Below are positions 16,422-25,256 of a stretch of 32,462 nucleotides of DNA, piece after piece. Below the pieces are notes generated by a model. The model was not told the origin of the DNA, searched no databases, and saw only the letters and a program-made list of their open reading frames with translations. Both the position numbers and the translations under genes were made by a program. Every line of letters begins with the position of its first letter. Positions within the stretch are counted from its first letter, which is position 1. The DNA is taken from contig CAYSFO010000012.1 of assembly GCA_964430695.1 (NCBI GenBank), forward strand, positions 1-32,462, read 5' to 3'. Origin of the DNA: MGBC108787 sp964430695. Its GTDB lineage: Bacteria; Bacillota_I; Bacilli_A; RF39; UBA660.

Positions 16422-18182
16422 CTATTGTTCATACCAATTTTTATACAAATCAATATTCATACTTGTAGGCATAGGATTGGGTAAATCAAATGTTGTTATT
16501 AATGGAATTTTAAAAGCTGTTCCAAATAGAAGGGCTGCACCAGGACGAAGGGATTTTACTTTTTCTATATCATCTACTGTAACATTTGATGATATAGATG
16601 TAATTATTTTTATATCTTCTGGATAATACATTCTAAAAATGATGAAATTAGAGCATTGACTTAAAGCAGATGAGGATAACTCACAAATTCTTTGGGTAAT
16701 TAACCCTAATATTAAACCGTATTTTCTACCTTCTTTAGCAATTCGATCAAATATATTGTATCCAATGACATCAATATCACCATCTTTTTGAATGTATCGA
16801 TGTGCTTCTTCAATGATAATATTAATTGGAAAACTGCCTCTTTGAGATAAACCTGTAGAAAATTTGTAAAATATTTTAGATAATACTTTAACAATCACTT
16901 TAGCAAAACGATCATCAATATCTTTAAAACTCACATCAACAATTTGAGCAGATTCTCCATTCAATGCTGTAAATATTTTCTTTACATAATCATTTCTACT
17001 AATGAATCCTTCATATTCAAAGTATTTTCTTTTATCCCCTGTAATAATACTATATAGTCTCGTTTTCAAAATATTTAACTTTTCGTTTACAGTATTACTT
17101 GTAAAGCTTCCTTCACTCACGATTGCAAATTCTAATGCATAATATAAGTCATCTAAAGTATATTCAATTTGTTCAATAGCTATTTTATCAAGATCCACTT
17201 CCGAATATTGTTTTAAATATGCTACTAATATTTCCAAAGAAGATAGTTTTCCTTGAGCATCAATATTTAAACATTGTCGTATGGTTCGATTATAACCAGG
17301 TTGAACAATCACTGTTTCTGAATTAATTTCATTGGTATGAAACTTTGCTAAAAAAGCTAAGGCTTGATCTCTAAGTTGTTGTGCAGGTTTCCCACTAGAT
17401 AACATGTCTAAGAAGGCCTTGGCAATAATGTCATTTTTATATTTGTTGCACAGTTCATTATTGTTCTTAAATATGTAAACATATGTCAAGGTTTTTTCAA
17501 TGGTATTAATTAATTCTGGATCACTTAAATTCAAAAGTAAAGCTAAATCATCTGCCTCTAAAAGATAGGGAGGAATTTTAATGATTTCTTCCGCTTCAAA
17601 CGCTTCATTACTGGTTGTATAATTCTTCACATTAATTCTTTCATAAGTATTTATCTCTGCAAATGCACTTTTATATTCTCCATAGGCATCAAATACAATA
17701 AAATGACTTTTTGTTGGATTTTTTTTGTTTGCAGCAAACATATTTTGAAATAGTCTCGCAACACCACACGATTTACCACTTCCGGTATTTCCAACAACAG
17801 CAAAATGATTAGAAAATAAATCATTAATATGTACAGAAATATTAAAACCGTCAAAGATATTTGATTTTCCTAATAATAGGTTTTGTGGTAATAAAACATC
17901 TTGGCTACCAATGATATATTCCAATTCTTCTTTATAAATGACTCTACAACTTGATTCAATCGTAGGAAAATTCTCTACTCCCGGAATAAAGGTGTTATTT
18001 TTTATTTCTCCAATAAGAACGATTTGAAATTCTGCTTCATTGACAAAAATAATTTCTCCTACTAATTTTTGTTTTTGATTTTCAAAGATAACGTAATATC
18101 CAATTATATTGATTAAAGATATTTTTTTTAAATTTTCTACTTTGATAATTTTTCCATCGATTTTTAAGATTTTACCTAGCAT
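16422..18182 (-). CDS. HerA-like (HAS-barrel, FtsK-type) ATPase
   Basis: A 586-aa DNA-translocase-like ATPase. An N-terminal beta-rich HAS-barrel (about 1-115) precedes a RecA-type domain with Walker A GNTGSGKS (131-138). The Walker B strand is INIIIEEAHRY, followed by an ITQR block. HerA proteins form hexamers that usually work with the NurA nuclease or, in defence systems, with SIR2 or other effectors. Neither is adjacent here. The frame opens at 18191 (GTG), but AGAGGTG at 18189-18195 supports ATG 18182. It appears monocistronic. DNA repair, plasmid or phage defence, or a housekeeping role are all possible. Confidence 0.8.
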   Translation of the reverse strand: MLGKILKIDGKIIKVENLKKISLINIIGYYVIFENQKQKLVGEIIFVNEAEFQIVLIGEIKNNTFIPGVENFPTIESSCRVIYKEELEYIIGSQDVLLPQNLLLGKSNIFDGFNISVHINDLFSNHFAVVGNTGSGKSCGVARLFQNMFAANKKNPTKSHFIVFDAYGEYKSAFAEINTYERINVKNYTTSNEAFEAEEIIKIPPYLLEADDLALLLNLSDPELINTIEKTLTYVYIFKNNNELCNKYKNDIIAKAFLDMLSSGKPAQQLRDQALAFLAKFHTNEINSETVIVQPGYNRTIRQCLNIDAQGKLSSLEILVAYLKQYSEVDLDKIAIEQIEYTLDDLYYALEFAIVSEGSFTSNTVNEKLNILKTRLYSIITGDKRKYFEYEGFISRNDYVKKIFTALNGESAQIVDVSFKDIDDRFAKVIVKVLSKIFYKFSTGLSQRGSFPINIIIEEAHRYIQKDGDIDVIGYNIFDRIAKEGRKYGLILGLITQRICELSSSALSQCSNFIIFRMYYPEDIKIITSISSNVTVDDIEKVKSLRPGAALLFGTAFKIPLITTFDLPNPMPTSMNIDLYKNWYEQ

Positions 18183-18290
18183 CAATGTCACCTCTATTTT
18201 TTCTAGTTTTATTATAGCATACGGCTAACTTTTTCTGCAATGTAAAAAGATTGTAAAAACAATTTTACATTTTAATGTATTCCAAATAAA

Positions 18291-18323
18291 AAAACAGAAG
18301 ATTTTTTATTTTTCTTCTGTTTT
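18291..18323 (-). terminator. Intrinsic terminator of the bacteriocin operon
   Basis: An 11-bp stem (18291-18301 with 18313-18323) with an 11-nt loop. On the minus strand a run of T follows. It lies a few bases after the stop of the last peptide gene. Confidence 0.85.
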
Positions 18324-18329
18324 ATTTCA

Positions 18330-18485
18330 TTAGCAGTAATTTTTTGAATAAATTCTTCTAATGGCAGTTCCAACAGTTTGACCTAAAGTCAAAATTGTGG
18401 ATACTGCTCTAGATACAGCATTTAAGAATGTTGCAGTAATAGCTCCACCTTTTACTTCATATAGTTCAACTTCATTTAATTTCAT
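18330..18485 (-). CDS. Double-glycine-leader peptide, probable class II bacteriocin (peptide 1)
   Basis: A 51-aa peptide with leader MKLNEVELYEVKGG (1-14), a textbook double-glycine signal with hydrophobic residues spaced before Gly13-Gly14. The 37-aa core begins AITATFLNAVS, holds a GQTVG (GxxxG, 35-39) motif, is basic near the end (IRRIYSK) and ends in Cys51. AGGAGG (18491-18496) precedes the ATG. It lies 13 nt after the second peptide gene and downstream of a C39-peptidase exporter that would cut the leader during export. GxxxG in both peptides suggests a two-peptide (class IIb) bacteriocin. A pheromone or other secreted peptide is possible. Confidence 0.8.
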   Translation of the reverse strand: MKLNEVELYEVKGGAITATFLNAVSRAVSTILTLGQTVGTAIRRIYSKNYC

Positions 18486-18498
18486 AAAAACCTCCTTC

Positions 18499-18636
18499 TT
18501 AATGACATTTTAATGGACGAACAATTCCATCAATTACACCCGCTATAAACACACCAACAGCACCAATAGCAGCTAAAAAAGCGTAACTGATTCCTCCTCC
18601 AATAATATTTTCTAATTCTTTTTCGTTTAATATCAT
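18499..18636 (-). CDS. Double-glycine-leader peptide, probable class II bacteriocin (peptide 2)
   Basis: A 45-aa peptide with leader MILNEKELENIIGG (1-14). The 31-aa core is Gly/Ala/Ile/Val-rich with GVIDG (GxxxG, 33-37) and a basic C-terminus containing Cys43. AAAGGTG (18644-18650) supports the start; it overlaps the end of the accessory gene. Core composition fits a membrane-inserting helix. The partner at 18330-18485 also carries GxxxG, the motif that mediates helix pairing in class IIb bacteriocins. No dedicated immunity gene is obvious, which leaves the accessory protein or a gene elsewhere for that role. Confidence 0.8.
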   Translation of the reverse strand: MILNEKELENIIGGGISYAFLAAIGAVGVFIAGVIDGIVRPLKCH

Positions 18637-18642
18637 GTTTTT

Positions 18643-19074
18643 TCACCTTTCTACTATTATTTTAAATATTTTTGTAATGACTCTTTCTTTGTTTTTAAAA
18701 ATTTGTAATTTAACAATTTCATTGTTTTTCCCTTCATATTCTTTTACTTTTAGTATTGCTTTTTGAAAACCATTATTGTTATTATCAAGAATTACTTCCT
18801 CTAAATCTATACTTTCTACAAAATATTTTTCTCCATTTATTTTTATAAAGTCATATTGTAAATTTTCTGCTATTTGTAAATAAAATTGTAAAGAACACAT
18901 TTCATCGTCACAAACAGTTTGGGCATTTATATTAGATGTATTATAAGTATAATAGGTAAAGGCATAGTTCAAGAGAAATAATAAGGAAATCAATATAACT
19001 ACAATTATAATACTCTGTTTTTTTACGCCTTTATTTAGATAACTATTTAAGTTGTATTTTAAATATTCTTTCAT
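18643..19074 (-). CDS. Short HlyD-like accessory or immunity protein of the bacteriocin exporter
   Basis: A 143-aa protein with a cytoplasmic N-terminus, one TM helix (about 19-40) and an outside domain. The C-terminal half (about 78-143) has a strand pattern like the last beta domain of HlyD-type bacteriocin secretion accessory proteins, but the coiled-coil and lipoyl parts are absent. It has two cysteines close together (VCDDEMC). It overlaps the transporter gene by 4 nt and the peptide genes follow, so it belongs to the export unit. It may be a reduced secretion accessory protein or the immunity protein. Confidence 0.6.
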   Translation of the reverse strand: MKEYLKYNLNSYLNKGVKKQSIIIVVILISLLFLLNYAFTYYTYNTSNINAQTVCDDEMCSLQFYLQIAENLQYDFIKINGEKYFVESIDLEEVILDNNNNGFQKAILKVKEYEGKNNEIVKLQIFKNKERVITKIFKIIVER

Positions 19075-21125
19075 GCAACTTCTCCAAAATGATATACTTT
19101 ATCAAAATAGTTATCATGATCTTTATGACTTACATAAATAATGGTTTTGTTTTTAAAGTATTTTTTTATATTTTTGATAATTTTAATTTCCAATTCATTA
19201 TTTAATTCGCTTAAGGCTTCATCTAAAATAAGAATTTGGAAATCATTTAATAAAGCTCTTGCTAAAATAATTCTTTGTTTTTCGCCTCCTGAGATATTTA
19301 TAGAATCTTTTGCTAAAAAAGTTTCATATCGTAGGGGCTTTTTATTCACAATTTCTTCAATTTCACAAATGTTAACAATTTCTTTAAATTTTTCTTCTTC
19401 AATACTTCGATCAAGAAGAATATTATTTTTAATCGTATCTTGTATTAACATTTCCTTTTGACTTACATAAGTAATATTTTTTCTAACTGTGTTTAAACTA
19501 TAGTCGTTCAGACTCACTTTCCCTATTTTTATATTATTATTTTTTACTTCTTTCAAACGACTAATCATTTGACACAGTGTACTTTTTCCACAACCACTCG
19601 CCCCTTTGAATAATACAAAAGTATTTTCTTTTATTTGCATATTAAAATTTGTAAATATTTTAGAAAATGGGTTGTAAGAAAAAGTTAAATCCTTTATTTC
19701 TATGTCTCCATTTTGAAACTCATTAAAGCCGATATCTTCTTGTTCTTCAGAAATATTATAAAAATCATTTAGTTTGCGAATGCCAACTTTGACATAGTTA
19801 TAATTTGGCATTATATTTATCATACTTTTAAAAGGACTGATAAAAAATGCGATTAAACTTTCAAAAGTTATCAAATCTACAAGACTTAGATTATGATTTA
19901 ATATTTCAATTAAACCAAAAGAGATAATACTAAAACTTAAGAGTTCCTCAAGAGAAAATACTATACTGCTCGTATTTAAAATACTTTTATTTAACTTATG
20001 TAAGTTTTCTAAATATTTAAATAAATACTTTTCTACTTTTTGAAAAACCAAAGAAATAATATTTAAATTTTTTAGCGTTATAAAGGAATCAATATTTTCT
20101 ACAACGGTAGATTGGAAGTTAATTTCTGATTCATTTACATTTAGAGCTTTTTTGTATAATAGTTTACCAGAGATAATTCCACAAATTACATAAACAAAAA
20201 CAAATAAACAAAGAATGAAAAAAAGTGTTTTGTTTAAGTAAAATAGAATAATCCCAACACTAAAAGCTAAGATAGAATCAAGAAATATAGTAATCATGAT
20301 TTCAGAGAAAACATCTTTTATATTTTCTAGTTCTTTAATTCTTACCATAATTTCCCCTGTCGTCCTATCTTTAATAAAATAATTAGGAAGCAAAAATAAA
20401 TGTTTTAAAAAATCATAATAAATAAGTCCATCAAAATTTTTATTTAACATTATTTTAAAATAATTACGAAGATAATAGACTAAAATTTTTATACAGTAAA
20501 GGAATAAGAATAGAATGATTAAAACATGCGTGATTTTTTTATCTTCGTTTTGATTTAAAAAATAAATTCCTATTTTAAAATAAAATCCAGTAAAAATAGT
20601 AATTAAAGTTAGAAAAGTAGTCCAAAGCATAATTTTTAAAACTGTTTTTCTTTCTCTTTTTAGAATATTCTTAATTATTTGAACTAAATGATTTTCGGTA
20701 GTTATATTTGGTAATTGGTTTTTGGGGTAAAGAATTATTATATTTTTAGTCCAAATAGTTTCAAATGCAATTCTTTTTAGTTTTACATTTCCTTTTGCTG
20801 GATCCATAACATATACATGTGATTTTGTAACTTTATAAATCACTAAAAAATGATTTAAATTATCCACCACAACATGTGCTATGGCTGGAAGTATGATATT
20901 TTCTAAATCATTTATTGTATCAAGCTTAATACCATAAGAATCAAATCCATAACTTGTAGCTGCTTTGACAATTTGATAGGCACTTGTCCCTTCCATAGAC
21001 GTTTGCGTATCTATTCTAAGCTTCTCGATGGGAATGTATCCACCATAGTATTTGATTATAGAAAGTAAAGAACATACTCCACAGTCTTTTAAATCTTGTT
21101 GTCTTACAATTATATTTTTTTTCAT
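19071..21125 (-). CDS. Peptidase-containing ABC transporter for bacteriocin export (PCAT)
   Basis: A 684-aa one-polypeptide exporter. Residues 1-130 form a C39 cysteine peptidase with QQDLKDCG (catalytic Cys15), His92 in NHFLVIYKV and Asp108 in MDPA. A six-helix ABC membrane domain occupies about 160-440. The nucleotide-binding domain has Walker A GASGCGKST (508-516), signature ISGGEKQ (611-617), Walker B ILILDE (631-636) and His667. It would cut double-glycine leaders in the cytoplasm and pump the cores out. AGGAGG before the ATG supports the start. It is the first gene of a unit with the accessory protein and two leader peptides. Confidence 0.95.
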   Translation of the reverse strand: MKKNIIVRQQDLKDCGVCSLLSIIKYYGGYIPIEKLRIDTQTSMEGTSAYQIVKAATSYGFDSYGIKLDTINDLENIILPAIAHVVVDNLNHFLVIYKVTKSHVYVMDPAKGNVKLKRIAFETIWTKNIIILYPKNQLPNITTENHLVQIIKNILKRERKTVLKIMLWTTFLTLITIFTGFYFKIGIYFLNQNEDKKITHVLIILFLFLYCIKILVYYLRNYFKIMLNKNFDGLIYYDFLKHLFLLPNYFIKDRTTGEIMVRIKELENIKDVFSEIMITIFLDSILAFSVGIILFYLNKTLFFILCLFVFVYVICGIISGKLLYKKALNVNESEINFQSTVVENIDSFITLKNLNIISLVFQKVEKYLFKYLENLHKLNKSILNTSSIVFSLEELLSFSIISFGLIEILNHNLSLVDLITFESLIAFFISPFKSMINIMPNYNYVKVGIRKLNDFYNISEEQEDIGFNEFQNGDIEIKDLTFSYNPFSKIFTNFNMQIKENTFVLFKGASGCGKSTLCQMISRLKEVKNNNIKIGKVSLNDYSLNTVRKNITYVSQKEMLIQDTIKNNILLDRSIEEEKFKEIVNICEIEEIVNKKPLRYETFLAKDSINISGGEKQRIILARALLNDFQILILDEALSELNNELEIKIIKNIKKYFKNKTIIYVSHKDHDNYFDKVYHFGEVA

Positions 21126-21227
21126 CTTTTTTTGCCTCCTATAAACATATATACACCGTAAATTTGTGTTTTCCTTTTTTTTGAAGCAAAAAATTTATAT
21201 GAATTCATTTTTTTAATCCCATAAAAA

Positions 21228-21249
21228 AATCTTCCAACAAAGGAAGATT
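21228..21249 (-). terminator. Intrinsic terminator of the NPQTG surface protein gene
   Basis: A perfect 8-bp stem (21228-21235 with 21242-21249) and 6-nt loop, followed on the minus strand by a run of T. It separates this gene from the exporter operon. Confidence 0.85.
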
Positions 21250-21260
21250 GATTTATATGA

Positions 21261-21890
21261 TTATATTTTATAAAGTTTTGTATTCCTACGAGAAATTGTA
21301 AATACACCAACGGCTAATGCTATTCCAGCAAAGATAACAACATATGGTAAAAAATTTCCTGTTTGAGGGTTATCTAAACATTGACTATTATATACACTTT
21401 CTGTAACTACGCTTCCGTCTTTACCATAATAAGTACCCTCTACAATTTTACAAGAATATTTTTCAGTTACTTCTACTGGATCTCCACAACCATAACTACC
21501 ATCTTCTGTATAACAAGGAGTGAATTGAACAGCACATTTTTCTGCAGTATTGTCTACGTTAAAAACAATTGTAGCAATTGTGAAGTTTGAACTTGATACA
21601 CTTGTTGATGCCGTAAAACTTAAATTAGTTCCATTTGAATAATCTGTCCAAGGACTACTTGCTGTAATTGATTTAATTGACATATTTTGTAATGTTAATG
21701 TTGCTGTAAATCTTGAAATGGAACTTCCATTTGTTGCACTTCCTATAATATAACACGTTTCTGTTACACTTCCATCTGCTGCAGTAACTTTTTCATCACA
21801 TCTAAATCCTGAGAAATCTAAAGCTGCATTAACTCCCATTGGTACTACTACCATCATTGCTAAAACGATTAAGCCTATCACTTTTTTCAT
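21261..21890 (-). CDS. Secreted surface protein with NPQTG sorting signal
   Basis: A 209-aa protein with a signal peptide (1-22, cut near VNA|AL), a Ser/Thr-rich beta-strand domain (about 23-115), a Cys-rich segment with a TYYGKDGSVVTESVY motif (153-167), and a C-terminal cell-wall sorting signal: NPQTG (174-178), a hydrophobic helix and a basic tail. NPQTG is the class B sortase type motif. Seven cysteines lie outside the signal peptide. No sortase gene is in the window. The strand pattern ending TIATIVFNV is faintly cohesin-like; function is unknown. It lies next to, but is separated from, the bacteriocin operon. Confidence 0.75.
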   Translation of the reverse strand: MKKVIGLIVLAMMVVVPMGVNAALDFSGFRCDEKVTAADGSVTETCYIIGSATNGSSISRFTATLTLQNMSIKSITASSPWTDYSNGTNLSFTASTSVSSSNFTIATIVFNVDNTAEKCAVQFTPCYTEDGSYGCGDPVEVTEKYSCKIVEGTYYGKDGSVVTESVYNSQCLDNPQTGNFLPYVVIFAGIALAVGVFTISRRNTKLYKI

Positions 21891-22034
21891 TTTATACCTC
21901 TTTCTACTTTACTATTATTATGTCTTAATTATAACATAAAAATTCATAAATGCTATATTTTTTTATAAAATAGTGTAAATACTATGTTTTCTTAGTAAAT
22001 TAAGTATACAAAATGAAATAAATTCGCTTTTTTA

Positions 22035-22652
22035 CTATTCTTTTGCTTTCAATTTTTTTAATTCATCATAATATATAGTTTCCGCTATTGTCACATAAGG
22101 TATTGTCCAAATAAGCCCAATCCCTAAAGTAATGATAGATAATAAAATCCAACCTAAAAAACTTAAACAAAATACGACATAGTCCCATTTAAAACCATGC
22201 ATCATTTCTTTACTTTGTTGCAAATATTCCATTGGCAATAATTCAGGATTATCCACGTAAATTAGATATACCATAGAATAACTTATTGCAGCAATGATTC
22301 CTGGAATAATCAGTAAAATACACCATAAAAAACAAAGGACTGCTACTAATAGACTTATAGTTACTATTGGTAAAATTTTTCCAACATAGAAAAAGATATC
22401 TTCTCTTCCATAATCTTCTCCTCGAACCATTTTTAATACATAGGCATAAAAACCAACAGATAATGTCATTGTAAAAAATGAAGCTACTAACGAAAGGCAA
22501 CTATAAATAATTGTCCCTTTATCAAATAACAATTCAATTACAAAACTACATAACAGAGTAATTAAAATTATAATTAAGTAGCCACTCCAAAATTTTTTTA
22601 AATTTTCCTTCATTATCTCTTTTGCTTTTTCTTTAATTTCTATTCTATTCAT
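22035..22652 (-). CDS. DUF975 family membrane protein
   Basis: A 205-aa polytopic membrane protein. The N-terminal EIKEKAKEIMKENLKKFW segment and the following five or six hydrophobic helices, with YVLKMVRGED in the middle and MMHGFKWDYVVF near residue 155, match the DUF975 family, which has no known activity. It lies 38 nt downstream of recG on the same strand and is probably cotranscribed. No clear terminator follows it; the next gene starts after 144 bp. Confidence 0.8.
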   Translation of the reverse strand: MNRIEIKEKAKEIMKENLKKFWSGYLIIILITLLCSFVIELLFDKGTIIYSCLSLVASFFTMTLSVGFYAYVLKMVRGEDYGREDIFFYVGKILPIVTISLLVAVLCFLWCILLIIPGIIAAISYSMVYLIYVDNPELLPMEYLQQSKEMMHGFKWDYVVFCLSFLGWILLSIITLGIGLIWTIPYVTIAETIYYDELKKLKAKE

Positions 22653-22690
22653 ACGTTCTCCTTTATTCTATTATATTTAATAAGTTCCTT

Positions 22691-24673
22691 TTAATCAATA
22701 TTTGTAATCTCTTTTAAAATAGTAAGATACTTTTCTTCTTTTTTATTCCCATTATTCAAAAATTTCTCACTATCTTCCTTTGCTTGTAAAAGAATTTTAA
22801 AATCTCTTCTTAAATCAGCAAGTTTAAATACCATATCGCCACTTTGTTTGGTCCCAAATAAATCTCCTTCACGACGCATTAAAAAATCTTGTTCACTAAT
22901 ATAAAAGCCATCATTACTTTCTTCCAAAACTTTTAAACGCTCAATATCATGGTTACTAATGAGATAACAATAAGAATCTAAATCATTTCTTCCTACTCGC
23001 CCTCTTAATTGATGTAAAGTGGCTAGACCATACATTTCAGCATTAAATATAACGATAGTTGTAGCATTTTTTACATCTACTCCTACTTCAATTACCGTTG
23101 TCGCAATTAAAATTTTAATATCACCATTTTTAAATTTATCCATAATTTCTTCTTTTTCGCTTGCTTTTATTTTCCCATGTAATACAGAAGTTGCTACTTT
23201 ATTATTAAAGGCTTTGTCAAAACTAGATTTTAAACTTTCTACATCATGAATTTGTCTTTCTTCATTCTCTTCAATCGCTGGAGCAACAACATATACTTGA
23301 TGTCCTTTTTTAATTTCTTCTAAAACATTCAATAAAACTTCTTTTAATTCACTTTCTTTTTTTACAAATGTTTTTATTTCTTTACGTCCATTCGGTTTTG
23401 TTTTAATAATACTTGTATCCATATCTTGGTAGATAGTTAAGGCATAAGTTCTAGGAATAGGTGTCGCACTCATGTAAATAATATCTGGTTTTACTCCTTT
23501 ATTTTGTAAATTGCCACGTTGGTTTACACCAAAACGATGTTGCTCATCCGTAATTACTAAGCCTAGATTTTGAAATGCAACATCTTCACTAATTAGGGCA
23601 TGTGTACCAATAATCATATCAATTTCACCATTTTTTAATTTGGTTACAATTTCATTATGTTCTTTTTTCTTTTGACTTCCCACAAGTAATGCTACATTGA
23701 CAGAATAAGGTTCCATTAGTTTTTTTATAGTTTCATAGTGCTGCGTTGCTAATATCTCTGTTGGAGCCATTAAAGCACTTTGATATCCACTTAGAATATT
23801 GGCATACATCGCAATGGTTGCAACAATGGTTTTTCCACTACCTACATCGCCTTGTATTAGTCTATTCATTCTTTTCGTACTTTTCAAATCATGTAAACAT
23901 TCCTCTACCGCCTTTTGTTGATCAGATGTTAACGTAAAAGGAAGATTTTTAATAAATTCTTTTACTTTTTCTTCTTTATATTCTCTTTTTAAACCGAGTA
24001 CTTTATTATTTTTAAGTTTTAAAAAATTAATCTTTAGCATGAATAAAAAAAATTCTTCATAGATTAAGCGTAATTTTGCTTGTTTTAAAGTCTGTATATC
24101 TTTCGGATGATGAATAATTCTTACCGCCTCTTCTTTCGATAAAAAATGATATTTTTCTTGGATTTCTTCTGGAATATAGTCTGTACAATTGAAAGGCATT
24201 TCTAGAGCAGTTTGAATATAGTCAATTAAATTACTATTTTTAAGTCCTTTTATTATATGGTACACCGGCTCTACTTTTGTTTCATTTAACCAAGAAAGCT
24301 TTAAATCATTTGCAACAAAAGTATTTTTCTTTCTATTGTATTTACCAACTAAGGTAATATTTTTCCCAACATCTAAATGTTTGTATAAAAAACCACGATT
24401 AAAAATCGTAACATTAATTAATAAACTATTAGATAACGCTTTAAAACTAAGTCGATTTAAGTTTCTTTTTATATAGGATAATTTTGGTGTCGATTCAATA
24501 GTTGCATTAATAGTAACTACATTATCTTCTTCACAATCGTTTAAATCAATTGGTTTATAAATATTATAACGATATGGATAATAAACGATTAAATCTTCCG
24601 TTGTATAGATATTTAATTTATTTAATAACGTTACTGTCTTAGGACCAACTTTTTTTAACATTTGTAATTCCAT
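22691..24673 (-). CDS. recG: ATP-dependent DNA helicase RecG
   Basis: A 660-aa branch-migrating helicase that regresses stalled forks and resolves R- and D-loops. An N-terminal wedge/OB-fold domain (about 1-140) is followed by two helicase lobes with Walker A GDVGSGKT, APTEIL, DEQH, SATPIPRT, a TTVIEVGVDV block and QLRGRVGR, and the RecG C-terminal region. The frame can start at ATG 24679, but AGGGTG (24681-24686) lies too close to that one and is 7 nt from ATG 24673, which I take as the start. Length is typical for Firmicutes, slightly short at the N-terminus. Confidence 0.96.
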   Translation of the reverse strand: MELQMLKKVGPKTVTLLNKLNIYTTEDLIVYYPYRYNIYKPIDLNDCEEDNVVTINATIESTPKLSYIKRNLNRLSFKALSNSLLINVTIFNRGFLYKHLDVGKNITLVGKYNRKKNTFVANDLKLSWLNETKVEPVYHIIKGLKNSNLIDYIQTALEMPFNCTDYIPEEIQEKYHFLSKEEAVRIIHHPKDIQTLKQAKLRLIYEEFFLFMLKINFLKLKNNKVLGLKREYKEEKVKEFIKNLPFTLTSDQQKAVEECLHDLKSTKRMNRLIQGDVGSGKTIVATIAMYANILSGYQSALMAPTEILATQHYETIKKLMEPYSVNVALLVGSQKKKEHNEIVTKLKNGEIDMIIGTHALISEDVAFQNLGLVITDEQHRFGVNQRGNLQNKGVKPDIIYMSATPIPRTYALTIYQDMDTSIIKTKPNGRKEIKTFVKKESELKEVLLNVLEEIKKGHQVYVVAPAIEENEERQIHDVESLKSSFDKAFNNKVATSVLHGKIKASEKEEIMDKFKNGDIKILIATTVIEVGVDVKNATTIVIFNAEMYGLATLHQLRGRVGRNDLDSYCYLISNHDIERLKVLEESNDGFYISEQDFLMRREGDLFGTKQSGDMVFKLADLRRDFKILLQAKEDSEKFLNNGNKKEEKYLTILKEITNID

Positions 24674-24863
24674 TTGCATGCACCCTATTCCATTGTCTCC
24701 ATTATAACAAAAAAGAGAACAAATGTATACTTTTCTTATAAAATAACCTTGTATTTGTAATAGTACATATACCTTTCTTCTTTTATTTTATTAGGTTTAA
24801 AGACCGTATTTTCGAAATAAAACAAAAATTGTAAAAAAAAATGAAATTTTTGTTAAAAAAATG

Positions 24864-24892
24864 TTGACAAAAATAACCTTATCAATTAGTAT
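24864..24892 (+). promoter_or_regulatory. Promoter of the candidate small RNA
   Basis: TTGACA (24864-24869, consensus -35), 17 nt, then TAGTAT (24887-24892). The predicted start at about 24898-24900 coincides with the first hairpin of the RNA candidate. Confidence 0.65.
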
Positions 24893-24898
24893 ATAAAT

Positions 24899-25036
24899 CA
24901 CCAATTCACTGAGAAGGCGAATTGGTGCTAGTATCACACTAGTCAACCCCTTTTTATTCTTTTAGAAGCTGTCTTCAGGGGGCAGCTTCGAATGTGGAAT
25001 TTAAAAGTACTAACAAACCAGTTAGTACTTTTTCTT
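24899..25036 (+). ncRNA. Candidate structured small RNA
   Basis: Four consecutive hairpins follow a consensus-like promoter: 9-bp stem 24899-24907/24919-24927, 5-bp stem 24928-24932/24938-24942, 7-bp stem 24965-24971/24983-24989, and a 12-bp terminator stem 25003-25014/25021-25032 ending in a T-rich run. A C-rich single-stranded stretch (24944-24954) and a loop with five G (24978-24982) are complementary and could pair, or the C-rich stretch could bind Shine-Dalgarno sequences. No plus-strand gene follows, so it is not a riboswitch leader. It does not look like 6S, SRP, RNase P or tmRNA. The gap to the next gene (25041-25229) shows nothing else. Confidence 0.6.
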
Positions 25037-25229
25037 TTTTATTAATTTCATTAGATTTTCTAATCATTTTTTTGCTTCTTTCTTTATAGATTTTATTATT
25101 AATACTTCAGATAACAAAGAATAAGGAACACCCTTTGCATTTTTTTAAGATACTTTAATAATGATGGCATGACTATTTCAAAGAAATAATTTAAAATTCA
25201 TTTTCTTTCTAAATGTAAGTAATCAAAAA

Positions 25230-25245
25230 GAGCAATCTCTTGCTC
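25230..25245 (-). terminator. Intrinsic terminator of the EEP/2H-methyltransferase operon
   Basis: A perfect 6-bp stem (25230-25235 with 25240-25245), 4-nt loop, followed by T-rich sequence on the minus strand, just after the methyltransferase stop. Confidence 0.7.
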
Positions 25246-25256
25246 AAAAATATTAT

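Noticed and set aside
21122..21310. 62-codon minus-strand frame between the exporter and the surface protein
   Set aside because: It runs through a terminator hairpin and overlaps the surface-protein 3' end, with no ribosome binding site or recognisable sequence.
24992..25045. 17-codon frame after a G5 sequence in the small RNA
   Set aside because: It would extend past the terminator, so the transcript likely ends before the stop codon; better explained as RNA structure.
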